This document shows positions 13,801 through 28,300 of a stretch of DNA of 64,000 nt, one piece after another (position 1 is the stretch's first letter; each line of letters opens with the position of its first letter). This stretch comes from Trochalopteron elliotii (lineage: Eukaryota > Chordata > Aves > Passeriformes > Leiothrichidae): the NCBI GenBank assembly GCA_024734555.1, contig JANPWX010000215.1, forward strand, positions 2,822,385 to 2,886,384, written 5' to 3'. The notes under the pieces were generated by a model. The model saw only the letters and a list, made by a program, of their open reading frames with translations. It was not told where the DNA came from and made no database searches. A program made the translations under genes and the position numbers.

Positions 13801-16800
13801 ACCACTGAGAGGATCAATGATGAAACAGCTCTGGCTTCAGAGATGACATAAACAACAAGTTCCTGGGGAATGAGGCTACTGTGCAGTTTAGGGCAAATTC
13901 AAAATTTGCCACCAAGTTGATGGAAACAAAGCTACAAAGGACTTTACCTTGAATTCTGATTTAATCTTTCATTTTTACAATTTGTTTCATCTCTTTCCTA
14001 TTTTTGAAGGTTGGGTGAAAAGTAGACGTTTTCCCTCCTGTATATGCCTATATATAAAAAAAGTAAAGGAAGTACTTATTTTTATCACCATGTCTCAAAA
14101 ATCTTAGTTCTTCTGGGCTTGGCCAGAAGTTAACAAACATCTGTCTTTTGCAAACAGGTTCTAGAGCACTTGGACGGGCTCAAATTTCCACTGCATTTTA
14201 CTACCTGTGCTCTATCTAAATGTTTTACTCTAGCTTCTTGCAAGAGAAGTGTCACAGCAGCAATACTCTATGATCCTTGTACTTGTACCTGACAAATGAG
14301 CTGTCTCTTATTCACTTGACAAAAGAAATAAACTGTGTTATGCTGTAGTCCATTTCAGACACACAAATGTCTCATGTGAGTCTATCTCCATGGAGATTAT
14401 GATTCAACATAGCGTCTGGAAATGCATTTTGAAACCTTATTCCCCCTTTTCTCCAGGACAATGGGCTATCCAGAATCTTGTGTGCTTTCTTAGCACCATT
14501 CATCTGATCTCAAACTCCTTGCAACAAAGCTGGTGTCTTGGAAAAAATTCTTTAAATGATAAATTGGAGCCATCTTTTTATTCTTCTCAAAATTTTCATC
14601 ATCACTTAAATAAGTGGGCATACTCATAGTCCTGGGATATGCCAATGTTCTCTCCTGTTGTTCATAATTTTGTATTTATTTAGTTTTTGAAAGAGTTCTC
14701 TTGTAAGAAGTGGTAACTATGTGTCTGTCTTAGGGAGAGTAAGATTTCTTTGTTTGTCATGTTATTCCTTAGTTAGGTTGCATCAAGGGAGAATGAATCA
14801 GTTTTAATGGTGGAAGTGGCAATTAGTGCTGCTGAGCTATAGTTTCAGTTTTTTGACAGAGCTCCTGAACTTAATAAATTATGGATCAGTAGAGGGGGAA
14901 GGAGGGTCTCAAAACCTGCCTAAGCAGCACATGAACTGGTAGCGCACTACATTGCATCTCCATTCAATAAATGTCCATTTCAGTCTGGTTTTGCGGTCAA
15001 GTGTGAAGAAGAAACATCATCTGTAATTAATAACAGTTTAAAAAAAATCCATATGAATGCATGCCAGCACAAGGAATGAAACAGGGATTAAAAAAAAAGG
15101 GTGGAAACTTGTATAAAAAGTGCTTCAGAATTATGGTGAAAACTCAAACAACCAGTCTGTGGGGTGAACAGATGCCTCCAACACTAAGCTTTGTGGGACA
15201 CATCTGAGCTAAAGGCCTTTTCAGAACCATGTTAGAATCCATATAAATAAAAATATATAATCACACAGGCTATTCCAGTGTGTCAGGTAAGGTGCAAGTT
15301 ACTTCCTCCATGTATCTGTGCATTTTCCCTGCCAAGACTGTGAGTATTTGAGCATTTGTGGTTGAAAAAAAATACAAAAAATACAAAAACCTGAGTTCTG
15401 ATGAGTGTTCACAGGGGCAGTGTTTATATTTCACCTGTACACAAAGTATAACAAGCACTGTCTAAATATTACTTATTTAATAATTCTGAATATTACTTTC
15501 TTAATAATAAAGCCAGATAAATTTGCCTGGCCACTTATTTAGACCTGGATTTTTCTGGAAGAGCGTCAGTAAAATATGGCTTCACAGAGGCTCAACAGAA
15601 ACCTGAGAAAAACTTATATATGAGTCGAGAGGATATATCTCTTAATAGCTTTATGGATTTACGTGTCCTTTTTCCTGTGTCCTTTTTGTCTGCTTCTCTT
15701 TGCTAAGTTTACTGAACTAAGAAACTACAAAAAGGCAAGGTATAAGCTCAACTTGGGCACTATATTTATCGTATTAATTAATAATTAGAATGCTCACTGG
15801 CACAATATTGGCATGGTATGGCTTTCAGAGTGAGTTCACATCTGAGGAGTCTGCCCTCAGCAGACAGGCTGAGCACAGCCTCTCTGCTCCAGAGAGCAAG
15901 GAGCAAAGCTGCCTCAGTCATGGCTTTCTCCCAGTGTTCATAATATTATAGAGGTAACTTTTACAGCCTCTATTCCTGAGATATCTTATGGACTAAAACT
16001 TTTTACCCTTTCTGAAGTCCTCTGGGGAAGGGGGGAAAAATGTGTCATCCCCACTCGGGCAGTGAGGAGGGCAGCACAGAACTGCTGGGTGGAAGCAATA
16101 GAAATCTCTTCACAGTAGTGAAGCTTCAAAACCTGGGAACTTTCACATGATTTTTTGACTCTGTCATTAATGTTGGCTAGTAAATCAGAATTTGACATCA
16201 CAAAGAAAAGTTTGATTTGGAAGCCTGGTAAGATATGAAAATCAGGTTGAGCTCTTTCATGTACTCAAGACCAACATTCATACTTCTAAATCCAGTGTAG
16301 ACAATGATCATTGTACTGACATATAATATTGAAAACCCAGATTCAAATAATTTAAAATAATTTTGAAAACCAAAAATTCAATTGCTGCTCTCCCAGGTGC
16401 CAAGTGGACCTGTGAGATGCCACAAGATTGGTGGAAAGGGAGATGTGGCTAATCAATTCGTCCCCATTATCCAAGCTTTTATTCAATCATACAATTTTTT
16501 ATTAAAAATTTGAGCTTTGAAAAATCGTCAGTTTCTGATAAAAAAATGAAATTGCTTTATGTATCTCAGTCATTGTCTTTGCTGCATTGCTCCAGCAACA
16601 CTGATTTCAGTTTAATGATTTTCTATTGAATTCAATGGTGTTCTAAATCAAATCACCCTTTATGAAAGTCCAAGTGAACCAGCAAAGCAGTACCTGATGG
16701 GGCTTGAAGAGTGGGTTTTTTTTCAGACTGAAGGTTTCTAAAAGAAGTGAGCTGCTTTGCATGTAAATTTTGATAAACTGCTGTCCAAAAGTCATCCCAA

Positions 16801-19800
16801 GAAGTTGCAGTTATCTTGCTTTTATTTGCTTGTTCAGTATTTTATGATACAGACATATCAGACTGCCACAGCACAGTATGAATATTGCTCTCTTCACAAT
16901 GAGGCCATGGTCTGAGTGTACTGGGTCTAGGGATTTTTTGCTTGACTTCACTAGTAACACATTATTTCAGGTCACATTTTATCAGCTAGCTCAACAAGAA
17001 TGCCAGTGACTTTCACCTTATTCCAGCTCCCTGTAAATATAGTAATTGCCAAAATTATATTGTCTTTTATTTACTTAACAAGCAGTACTTTTCAAAATAA
17101 ATAGTCTGCCATGAACAAACACAAATGCTAGCAGCAGTCGTAAGTCTTCCATGCTTTCAAACACAGCTTCTAGCATTTCAAAAGCAGACTGAGAAAAAAC
17201 TGGTGTGAGGAAGAGATGTCTCAGCCCATTGTCTTGCTTGAACTTTCCCCACGAATATCCTGTTGCCATTATTCTGGGCATAGCTCCACCCACGGGTGGC
17301 AACAATAAGTACTTGCAAAGCATTAATACTCTTATCAACCTGTCAAATTGTATCAGACAGTTTGGTTTCCACTGGAACATTTTTCTTGCCATTACTCTGA
17401 TCCTTTTCTACTGGGGATGAATGGCCACAAGAGATTTCTAGCAGGAGGCAGAAAATATCTGAGGAGCCAATAGGTGGGTTTACTGTCAAGTGGACATTTG
17501 TATTTTTAACATCGTTTCTCTGGAAACGTGTGTCATCACCTTTCTCTTTCACTATGCTTAGGTCTTGGTCTTGCACACACATTAGCACTTCATGCTGCCC
17601 AACATCTGACTAAATGCTTTCGGCTCATGCCTTCTCTGTAAGTTAAGTTAGTGGGTAATTTCAAAAGGCTTGATGACTATCTAACCTAATATATGCTTTG
17701 TGGTAGGATTTTCAGCACCATTTTGCAGAAGTTTTCTCTACAGGTATGAGACAATGGCAGTTCTCTTATTTTAAAGCAATATATATTTTTTTTTAAATTT
17801 GGAAATACGTCCTGTTGCTTTAATACAAAACTAAGCATAGTTATTATTTTTACGTACCATTCTAATTTTAGAAGATGAGAATTTAATAAGTTAGGCTGTC
17901 ATAATCTGGGGAATAGGCAGAATTCTCTCTGACAGGGTTCTAAACAATTATACCCTCAAACCCCTAAAAGTTATGATACCTAGTTTTCCCATTTCCCTCT
18001 ATTCCATTGAACATATATTAACCATTCTTAGTATAAACTATTAAAATTATTCAGCCAGTTCACAGTGTTGTTTTTAAAATGAAAAATGCTATGATCTTTT
18101 AATGTCTTCACTGTTATAATATGTACTAAATTAGCAGAACCCTGATGCTCTGATAATTTACACCACAATGTGCTATTTAAAACTGGAAGCCCAGCAGGAG
18201 ATTTTATTTTTATTAATTTAGTATAATTTTAAACATTACAAAAATAGCTGTCTCACAGCTTCCCTGCTGAGCCCTAGATTGTTGCCACAGCCTGTGCAAT
18301 ACTTTATCAGGAGAGTAACATCACTATAAATACTGCATAGTTGATTCTCTGGTTTCAACACAGAATACAAAAGGATGGGGAAGACTGAAGAAGAGACAAA
18401 GAAAAAACAGGGCTTGTTCTGTTTTACATTTTGTCTGCCTTTTTTTCTGCCTGCTTGCTTCTAAAACTTCTTTCCTTACAGGTTTTTCTCTAAGGGTGGT
18501 TGTGAATTTATAGTCAAAGCCAAAATGATGAAGTTCCACATTTTAGTTAACTTTAGATGTATCACACAAGACCGCTGTAGGAAAATGAGTTTTACTCTAT
18601 CTCCCTTGTCTATCTGCCCTGCCATTCTCGTGGGCTAAACATCAGTGGAATGTTATTGTTCAAGTTTAAGATGTATTATTAAGAGCAACGTCCTGTGAAT
18701 TGCAGCTTTCCAGTTTTATATACACAACTGGCTCACATCTGCTCGCCTTTGTGTGTATTTAGTGAACTTACATCTGCCTGAAAAAAAAAGGCAACAGTCA
18801 GTTACCATATCCAACCTCTTAGCAGCATTAGTGATGTCAAATCCAGTAGGCATAACATCTTTTGGCCCTTTTATGATGCTTTTCACTTTTTTGAATGAGC
18901 TGAGTTGACCAAACACTCTTTCCAGGGATGCCACCTTCCAAGGAAACTCTGCCCCTTTAACAATGGAAGTGTCTTGGCACTGAAGCAATATTTGCTGTGC
19001 AAAAGATGTGGTTTCAGGTATCACTATCCACTGTTTGTAGTGGGAAGCTGGGATGGACTGCTGGAGGGGAGAACAGACCGTGATTGAAAGTTATTTTAAA
19101 AAGATGTGAGCTTCTAAATTTAAATTCATTGTGAAACTCTACAGTGCCTATATTGTTTATATTTATTTACTGATCGATATTATATTTTATATTACAGAAA
19201 TTTATAGATTAATTTAATTTATTAATTTTTTTTACCGGCTGGCTGTATTTTCTACCTGGTTTCCATGTAATGTCCTTAAAATATTCCAAATGTTTGGGAT
19301 TTACCATGTGACTCTATTAATGTAAAGCATATTTCGCAGGCAACTAATTTCCTTTTAAAATTCCTGTAGTTTTCACAAATATTTTGTGACTCGACAGATC
19401 CACAGTAGAAATGTGATTAGAGCATACGTCCCCCATTTGAACAAGAGGACCTTCTATTCAAAACATTTGGTGCTTAGATGTTAAATGCCATATAGATTTT
19501 GATTGAGTGGCATGTAGGCAATTCAGCTGTGTCTCAGGAGCTGCTTGTTGGCCTTTCTGGGGCACAGAAGGCAGGAAACCTTCTTCCTTGATGAGCCACC
19601 AATTAACCCTAATTAAATCAATAGTATTTTTCTTGGAATAATACTAATACTGACTAAAACTCCCCCTCAGCTAATTAACAGGCATTTGGCCACTCCACCT
19701 GTATGGACTGAGGGCTAAAAGTAACGATTTTCATCACTGAAATATTTGTTGTTAAAAATTCTTTCTCCATCCCTTGTGCTGTGATGTTTACACCTGTATA

Positions 19801-19858
19801 CACCCATACAGGAAATAACAATTCATTTGCAACTCTCTTCTTTTTCCACAACTGCCAG

Positions 19859-22268
19859 GAGAATGTGAGTGAGGTAAGTCATTCCAAGGATATTGGAAGA
19901 AATGAGGCATGAAATAAAAGCCTTCCTGCACTATCTGCTGATCCTCAGGAATGTAAGGCAACCTGCTGTATTAAAGAGAAACATCCAGGCTGTTAACTAA
20001 GGCACTAGGACAGCGAGGAGTGAGTCCTCTGTGTGAGACACTCTCCTGAGCTGATGACATCAATGTCCTCAGAACTATTGCTCTGAGTTCATGATGATGA
20101 GATCTGCAAGATGTCTCACATGTTATTCTTGTTCTTGGCAATGTCAGGGGACTAAAACCAAGATTTTACATGATTTACTTTTTTTTATTTTTTCCCAGAC
20201 ATTTCATGAACTGGGTGTACCCACTGACAGTGTTACAAATAATGCTATTAACTATCTGCTATTAATATTATTAGTCATACTAATTAAGTGAATCAAGTGG
20301 ATCAATCTCAGCAGTGTTCCAGCTGATTCATGAACAAAAGCTGAAGGACTCTGAATGGCTCGTACCGAACAGTGTCCTGTAGAAAAAATTAGGATTTTGC
20401 CACTTAACATGGAATTTTCTTTTCACCTGGTGGAAAATTCTTGTCCTAATTACTTGTACTGTTCACTCAATAGGCTTGGATGACAAGGTGACTCAGGAAA
20501 ATACTGCCACAGGTTTGTAGTGGAGGAGATTTTGGGTTAGGAGGATTTGGAGGTCTTGCTCTAAGGGCATAGCAACAGCCCTATATAATGATAACTATCC
20601 TGAAAGGAAGATTGATATATTGGTGTCATTGCCTTTCATTAAACTGCAATAAGAAAGATGATACTGCAATATTGATTGGACCAGCATGATTAAATTCAGG
20701 TTTAATATTGTCTTCATGTCAAACCAGAAATCTTCATCCTATTAGTCCAAACAGCACAAGTTCTATATATCTCAGCAATAAAACCTAACATTGCAGAGTT
20801 GTTCCAAAGTACGGAAAAACTATATATGGAAAATATGCATTTTTATAGTTCTCTTTCTTTTCATACTTCATTCATAATACTGCTACAGAAGCCAAAATAC
20901 AAGATTTCTGATTTTTTTTTCCAAGAACCAACCTACTGAGAAATAGACCGTTTTGGTGTGGAGAGCCATGTACAGTGATAAGAAAAAAAGCACATATAAA
21001 CTTAATGTTTTGCTTGTGTCATAAAATGGGGATTTTCACAGCAGAATATGGACAGCAAGTTATGACTTCTGCTAAGAATACTACACATCTGTACAGTTTG
21101 TGAATACTACGGGTTTTTTTTAAACTTGAAGTCAAATGTGTTGTCTGTGACGAACACTAGATTGCAGCTCTCCAAGACTGGTAAACAATTTGCTATATTT
21201 TCATGAATAGTGTACATATAAAATAGCTTTAAAGAATCATGCTGTTGTTGGTCATAAATTATATTTTTAGTAATCTATACATAAATTATGTATTAGATTA
21301 AAGTACATATGTTTTGATTTGCTTGAGCCACAGTTTTCCTAAGACCACAGGCATTGCAAAAAAAATTCTAGATATACTAAAAACTGCTTAAACCTTTTTC
21401 ATTGTTTCTTAGTAAGGCACATACAGCTTTTTATTAAATTATTTTCCAAATGTTATTTTGTAAAGAAATTTAATAAAATTTACTACTCTGCAATCCATTG
21501 AGCACTTCCTAATTTAATTTTCATATTCTGCATTTCCTGGGATTTACAATTAAAATTGTGATGAGCCAGACATTCAAACTCTTACATGTGTGAGATTTTT
21601 TATTATTTTTTTAAGCTGAAAAATATCAACAGGATTTTGGTTTTATAAAATATTTTCAAACAAAAAGCTGCAAGTAAATGAGGCCTTTTATACATAGATT
21701 AAGAAGTTTTTACTAAGTTTGACAAACTTTTTTCTCTTCTTGCTTCTTTACCCACTCAACCCATTGGCACAGTGGACTGCTTTTGCCAATGCCAGATACA
21801 GTTAATAAAAAATAATAGTTCTGATGTTTTATACTCTCCGACGTTGATCAAATAAAATTTAAAAATCCTATTCTCCAGAACAGACACTGTCATTAAAATT
21901 CTTGCAGATTTATTTACATAAAACTCAGTATGTTTGTAACCAAGAATGAGCCATTGTGCTCAAGAGTTATTTCATTTTACTACCATTTTATTATGAAAAG
22001 TTCTTGGACATCCCTAAGGATGAATGCCTTTATTTCTTTTACAGTAATAATGCCTTATTTTTATTTTGCCTTTAGGACACATTTTGAACCTTATAGAATA
22101 TTGCCAAGTTTGTATATATTTCTTTACCTATTTTCTAAAAGACTACACAATGTTGCATCACTAGCCCAGAAAAAGAAGCACTTTAAACAAGCCTTAGGGG
22201 TACTGGATCACCTGGACCTTCTTATGATCCTGCTAGGTGGAATAAGGACTTAAGGACATAAGGTGGAA
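19859..22268. other. Non-coding interval with a possible microexon
   Basis: It starts with a possible 15-nt microexon (19859-19873, see findings). A strong acceptor also occurs at about 19949, but all three frames after it close quickly. The 107-codon frame at 21930-22253 is hydrophobic and low-complexity in character and has no recognised domain. Confidence 0.4.
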
Positions 22269-22385
22269 TTTTAGTGCATAAGGACTCAATTCAGAGACTA
22301 GTTAAAATACCCTCACCAACATCCTATCCTAATATTGGTGAGGATATTTTAACTAGTCTCTGAACTGAGTCCTTATGCACTAAAA
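22269..22385. repeat. Inverted repeat, 51-bp arms, 15-nt loop
   Basis: Arm 22269-22319 is the reverse complement of arm 22335-22385 with only two mismatches in 51 positions; the spacer is 22320-22334. Both mismatches are A/C on the + strand, which become G-U wobbles in an RNA made from the - strand, so such an RNA could fold into an unbroken 51-bp stem. The near-perfect match implies a recent inverted duplication or selection on pairing. It has no similarity to the CR1 or LTR copies in the window. It could be a foldback (MITE-like) element, a template-switch product or a hairpin RNA source. Confidence 0.95.
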
Positions 22386-25300
22386 GCAGCAAATGCAGCA
22401 AAGTTTGCATTTAGTCATTCAGTAATTCAGTCAAAATTTTTCACTCAGGATTCCAGCAGCATCTTGCAATTTATGTTCAAGCTTTCACCATTTTCATATA
22501 CATAGACCTTTTCTCAAAGTTTTGTAGTACTTTAAATTGAGGTTCTTTTGTATGGCTTGAAAGTAACTTCTCTTTAGGTTTTTATTGGAACCAATAATAT
22601 ACCTGGTTTATAGGACGACACATTTAAGCATTGAGAGCCTTCTATAACTTCCATCATACAGAAAAAAACACAATCCCAGATTTTGTAGATGTTGCTAGAA
22701 GAGCATGGCAAGCAAGTGGCTCCAAAAACCAAAAAACCACACAGGGTAGCGCAGCGCCAGAAGAGTTGTAGGCTCAGAGGGCTTCATAGTTGGGCTGCAG
22801 TTATGAAATAACATTTATTACAAAAAACGGGTCTATTAATTTTCAGAGCTGAAGGTCTGCCTAGGCTCCTCTCCTGGAATTGGAAGTCAGTACTCTGTCA
22901 CTGGATTTGTGTCAGCAATGAGTTCCTCAGGTATTTAATTGGGAAGGAGCAAAATACAAGTCCCACCCATCTGATACCTGGGACAAGGGATGTCTTGGTA
23001 TAACAGGATACAGCTGGTCCTCTCAGATGCAGAGCGCTGCTCATGGTAGGCTGGGTTGGAGTGAGTAATGGGAAAGGGTGTCAGAATGAATAACATATAT
23101 GTGCATATAATGTTTTCTCCACTGTGCTGTTTCTAGACTTTCCAGCACTATTTCAAGGTCTGTTACAATACACAAGTGTGCTGAAAAGAAAATATAATTC
23201 AGATCTAAAGCAATAATGGTGTATATGAGTTAGGGTGTAAGAAAGCAAATTATAATTTGAAGTGCAATTCTTATCAATATTATTGACAGCAGAATGTTCT
23301 GCTTTTATCTTTTTTTTCTTTTTAAGAATTATCTTTGAGTGGCTCCTAACCTTTGCCTGGAACTTAAAGAGCTGATTTCAACAGAAAGGGTTTGCAAGGA
23401 AGAAAAGAAACTATACCATACTTGTGCTAGATTTCATCACTGAGTAGCCTTTTGATCTTTTCCAACAGACATATTTATAGCACCTACTGACAATACGCCA
23501 ATCAATTATGGAGAACAAATAAGCCAGGGAAGCAAGTGCTTTGTATTACAAGCAAAAGAACATTTTTGTCCATCTCTAATCACTGCCTCAGCGACAGTAG
23601 TTTAAGAGAAGGATAAAGGACAGATGCTTCTAATACTCTCCAAGTACTTGAGGACTTTGCATAGGAGTCAAAAAACCCCATGAATAACAACAGCATTGTC
23701 TCTTAGAGAAGTTATGATCTTTAGTGTCTCTCTCAGGTTTCCATAAGCCTGCTTATATACAGTCTCAAGGATTTATACTGGTGTGCAATTAAAATGAAAT
23801 ACTAATTGGTATTTAAAAAAAAAGACTGTGCTTGCAGAATATAACTCAGTTCTAATGAATTTCACAATACATTTATTCCGTGGAGAAAATACTTTTTTTA
23901 GCCAGCAAAATCAATTTTCTGATCTTCGAATGGACGTTTTATCCTTTTCTGTTCTGATCTTCTGGTGGCATCATGAATTTCACAGACAGCTTTGTTAATC
24001 AGCAGAGTGCTCCAGAAGAGAGTTTTCTCAGATAAAAGTAGTTACTATTTCTCTTTAAATATCCATGTTTTAAGTTTCTGAATTATAACTTTGAACCTAA
24101 CAGTATCATTGTACTTACAGTGTGCAACAGGCTAAGGTAGGGCTAATTACTTCAGAGAACACCACAGGTGATTCAGAATACAATTTATGTGGACTATATT
24201 GGGGTTTTTTTACAAAAGTAATATATATGTTATTTGTTCTGCACCTCAGTATTCCTGTGCCTTTCCTGTCACTTTCCCCAAGATTTTTGCTGAAATTTCA
24301 AATTGTGTTATGGTACATTGAGACATTTAAATTATATTCCAGGTGAGGTGCCAGTAGTCTTCAGAAGAGAAAATATTCTGAAATATGTGTTTCCATTTGT
24401 AGCTGACTTTAACTTTTTTGGTTTGGTTTTATTTTTGTTTGTTTGTTTTATTTCTCTTATTTACTGTTGAATGCTGGTATTTATTCTGGTCTGCTTGATT
24501 TAAGCATTGACACTAAACTACTCTAAGAGAAATTATTCAAGTGAAAAGAAGGGAAAAATATTCCTGTTTGAGAGCATCATGATAAAATGATTACACATGC
24601 TCACATCAAATGAACATTTATGTTATTCTGCCACTGGTAAGTTCAGTACTTCTGTAACTGTCACAGAGGGTAAGACAGAAATCTTGTTAATTGTCTAGAG
24701 AACAAAAGTAATCTCGCATATTCTGGAAGCCTTCAGTGACATCTGTGTCACACAGCAGAATAATCTTATGTGACATGGATTAAGGTGTACATTGACTATT
24801 TTAGCTAAACTAGAAATGTGTTCTGAGTTAAAGTCTTAACAACTTATGATGAAAACCTGCCAGCACTTCAGAAGATTGTTTCATCTTCCACTACTTTGTA
24901 TTTCCTTAGTTTTTCCTACTGTGAATGAAAATTAAGAAACTAAGTTTTATTTAAAAAAATACATAATTATTTTCAAACTCTTTATATCCAGCTTTACCTG
25001 TTTACATATTAAACAATATTCTTGTTCTGTTGTCAACATTACTGAGCTTATTTCTACCAACACATCACAACTATGTACTAAAAAGCATAAACTGTATATT
25101 GAAACCTATGCATTATGTAGATACCAGCAATGTTTATTTTACAGAGGTTTTGTTGTTCTTTTTTTCTGTGAGACTGGAATAAAGAATGAACACTTTGGTT
25201 TGCAATCTAATTTGAAGGAAATGAGAAGTGATGAAATGTCATGAAAAGAAAACAAACCTCTGAAATAAAGCAGAACTATTACACAACACAAATAAAATAA

Positions 25301-28300
25301 CTCCTTCTCTGTAACTCGTAAACAACACTAATGTCCATTCCTATTATTCAGTTATTTGTAAATAACTGACATTATGGCTGTGCTTAAAGTCAAGCATGTC
25401 ACTATTGCAGCAGTGTGGACACCTGTTGCTCCTTACCTTGTAATTCCTGCACTATGCAGCCCTGTAAAAATGATCCTGACTCTTTTGTCTGCCTCAAAAG
25501 AGCAAAATTGCCACAAGATGGGAGAGGAGTTTGCTGAGCAGAAACCTTCAGGACCATCCAATTCACACTGAAAGTAAGAGTATAACTGTCAAAAGAGGAA
25601 GGGCTAGAGCTGGCTTCTGTCCCATGCCCTGTGATCTTTTCCTGAAGCACAACTAGTACTTTTTCAGGCAGTGGGGTAGAAAGGGCAGCCAGGCTTTAAG
25701 TGTGCTCCAAGGAAAATGCAAATGTTGTCACTGGGGCGAAAACCTGGTTGAAGTTGACACTTCTCCAGGCAGATTTTTCAGCCCAGTCAAGAGTCAGTTG
25801 AAGAATAAGAAACAAAACTCCTTGACAAAATCTTTCTGCATCATATCAAGTAAGACACAAATCTGTAGCACTTATAAACTGCAGTGACACAATTATAAAA
25901 AGATGGCATCAAACAGCAATATTTAAGGCTTCATGAACACAGTTTACAATGTTTATAGCACACTATTGCAATTGCAGATGACACATATAGCAAAAAGGGA
26001 AAACACTTTTTTTTTTATACATTTAGGTTTTAGGTACATGCTGGTTAAATCTGTTCTGTTTACATGGATTTCCAAGGTGTCAGCCTCAGACATCATAAAT
26101 CTCAGTAATGCATAAGGGATGGAAACATTTACTGTGCCTTTGAAGAGGAGTGAAACTCCACATTTGAAACTCCCACAAATATGTTTGCATTTTCTCTCTC
26201 TATTTTCTTTGATACCTAAATGTGTACATATGATTTAATTCATAGAAAAATATTTAAAAGTTCTGTCCTTTTCAAATCAGTAGTAATAGTTTTATTTACT
26301 TCAATAAAGTAATTATCTTACCCTGAAAAATATAATCATTCTACACTTTCCCAAATCAGCTTGTTGAAATAATTTCTAAGATTACTTCTTTTCCCCCATT
26401 ATTTATTTTAGGAATGGCTTCATAATAAGTATACTTTCATAGCTGCAAGGACACATATAAATGCATTAGTCTTTAATAAAGAACTCATGGAAATTGTGGC
26501 TCTGTCCTACAAGATATACAAAATTTAGAATTTCCGTGTGTTTTGGGGTGAGATTTTTGCATGTGTGTTTTGCTTTTTAAAAAACATGAAAAATAGAAAT
26601 CTATGTATCAGATGAGTTGTAAATACTTTTGTCTCTTGGAAGTTTGTATTTATTTTTATTCATTCAGTAAATGCATTAAAAATTTTCTGTTAAAATTTTT
26701 TATTAGTGGAAACCAGAAAATATGGTCATTTTCTGTCTCATGGCTAGATTTCACAATTGCCTTTTGAGAAGTACATGTAATACAATACTTACCTTCACTT
26801 TGCGATATTTATTTGTGGAGTATAATTTAATATGGTATTTTCTTATAAAACAAATTCCTGTCAATAAGGCTTTTGCTTAAAAATAGTAATAACAAACCCT
26901 TGTGTCTCAGTCAAATTGATTTTTCTGATGAGAATCTTGCAGAAAATTGTTATTGTTTTATAATCCATCACGCAGACACTACATGAGAATAAGCCAATGT
27001 TGCAGTTTTAGTTTATTATATATCTCTTTTTCATGGCCCTTCATTTTGATCTTTCCCCACCAAAGAACAACCAGTCGATCAAAATTTATTAGCTGGTGTT
27101 GACCTATTTGGGTCTAGTTAGAAACTGTGGTCTCCTACCTTGGCCATTTAGTGAAATTTTCTATGTAGCTGACCAGAAATACTATTATGTTTGAGAATTT
27201 GAATCTACTTTAGTGTTCCCCTAAATTAAGACCTTAAGAATAAGTTTTAGACTTCCTGTATTGCTATTAAAGGAGAATGAAGGTCCTGTTTAATTTATTA
27301 AAGATGAAGGACTTGCATTATTATTAGAGTAGTAGTATTTTATATAAAAGCCAAAGGAGGATGTTCATTTATAAGGCAACTTTTCCCAGAATTTAAATTG
27401 GTGGTAACAGATAATGGACAGTTAAAATGTGGTGTTAGTCACCACTTAACATCATGAGCTATGGCTGAAGTAGGTGAACATGTCTGAGAGCTAAGTGATC
27501 CTTGGAGCAGGTGATGGAAGAAACACGTATTTGGATTGGGCTCTACAGATACGAAGATATGTCAGTGTTTTGCATTTAGTTTAAGATAATAAGGCAGTCC
27601 TACAAGTGGATGACTGACAAATTGTATGATTTGACTGTCTTACAAACCAAAAGCAGGAAACACTGAAAAATATCTTGCCTATCCATCAAATAATTGAATA
27701 ATCCTTGTATTTTCCTTTACTCATACTGACTGACTAAGGATGACTCTCCAGTCCTCTGATGGGCAGAGATGTCATATCTTATTTTCTCAATACAGATATT
27801 TCTGAAATAGGATACTATTTACTGAAATTGCCCTTATTATATAAATGTATTTTCTAATCTGATGTATTACTTATTAAATAACTTCTTAGGTGCCTTGTGT
27901 ATATCTTAGTGTAAACTCCTATAAAACCTGCTTTTTATGTGCTCACAGTGCTGCTTTTCCTTTCTGGAAAAAAAAATAAAAGACAGAAAAAATGGTTATT
28001 ATGCTAGTGAAGTTGTGAAAAATATTTCTGGAAGTACTCACAACTTTGGATGTTATTAACACAGAAAAAGAAGAACTCCTAGTTTATAATGACATTTAAT
28101 TCATTTGATAGATATCCCAAATCAAGACTGAGTTTTATCCTCAAAAAATAATTATCTTAAAAATTATGTACTGAAATTAAGAAATAGGAAAAAATATAAG
28201 TACAAGCATTTTTATTCTAAAATAGCTCCTAAAATTACAAAGGGCACATTGATTACTTGTTAAAAAAAATTGCTTTGGGCAAAATACCTTGCAGTTCTTC

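Larger units (their letters stand above)
8936..19858. other. Long non-coding interval
   Basis: No gene model can be supported here. The stretch contains one isolated splice-bounded open segment (9443-9486, see findings), an imperfect palindrome (9772-9813) and a (TA)n run at 10797-10818. The open frames of 60-105 codons in this interval (for example 17075-17392 and 18716-19024 on the - strand) have no recognisable domain and no consistent splice flanks. Confidence 0.45.

Noticed and set aside
18716..19024. 102-codon - strand frame
   Set aside because: No recognisable domain or consistent splice boundaries; it ends in a poly-T/acceptor-like tract by chance.
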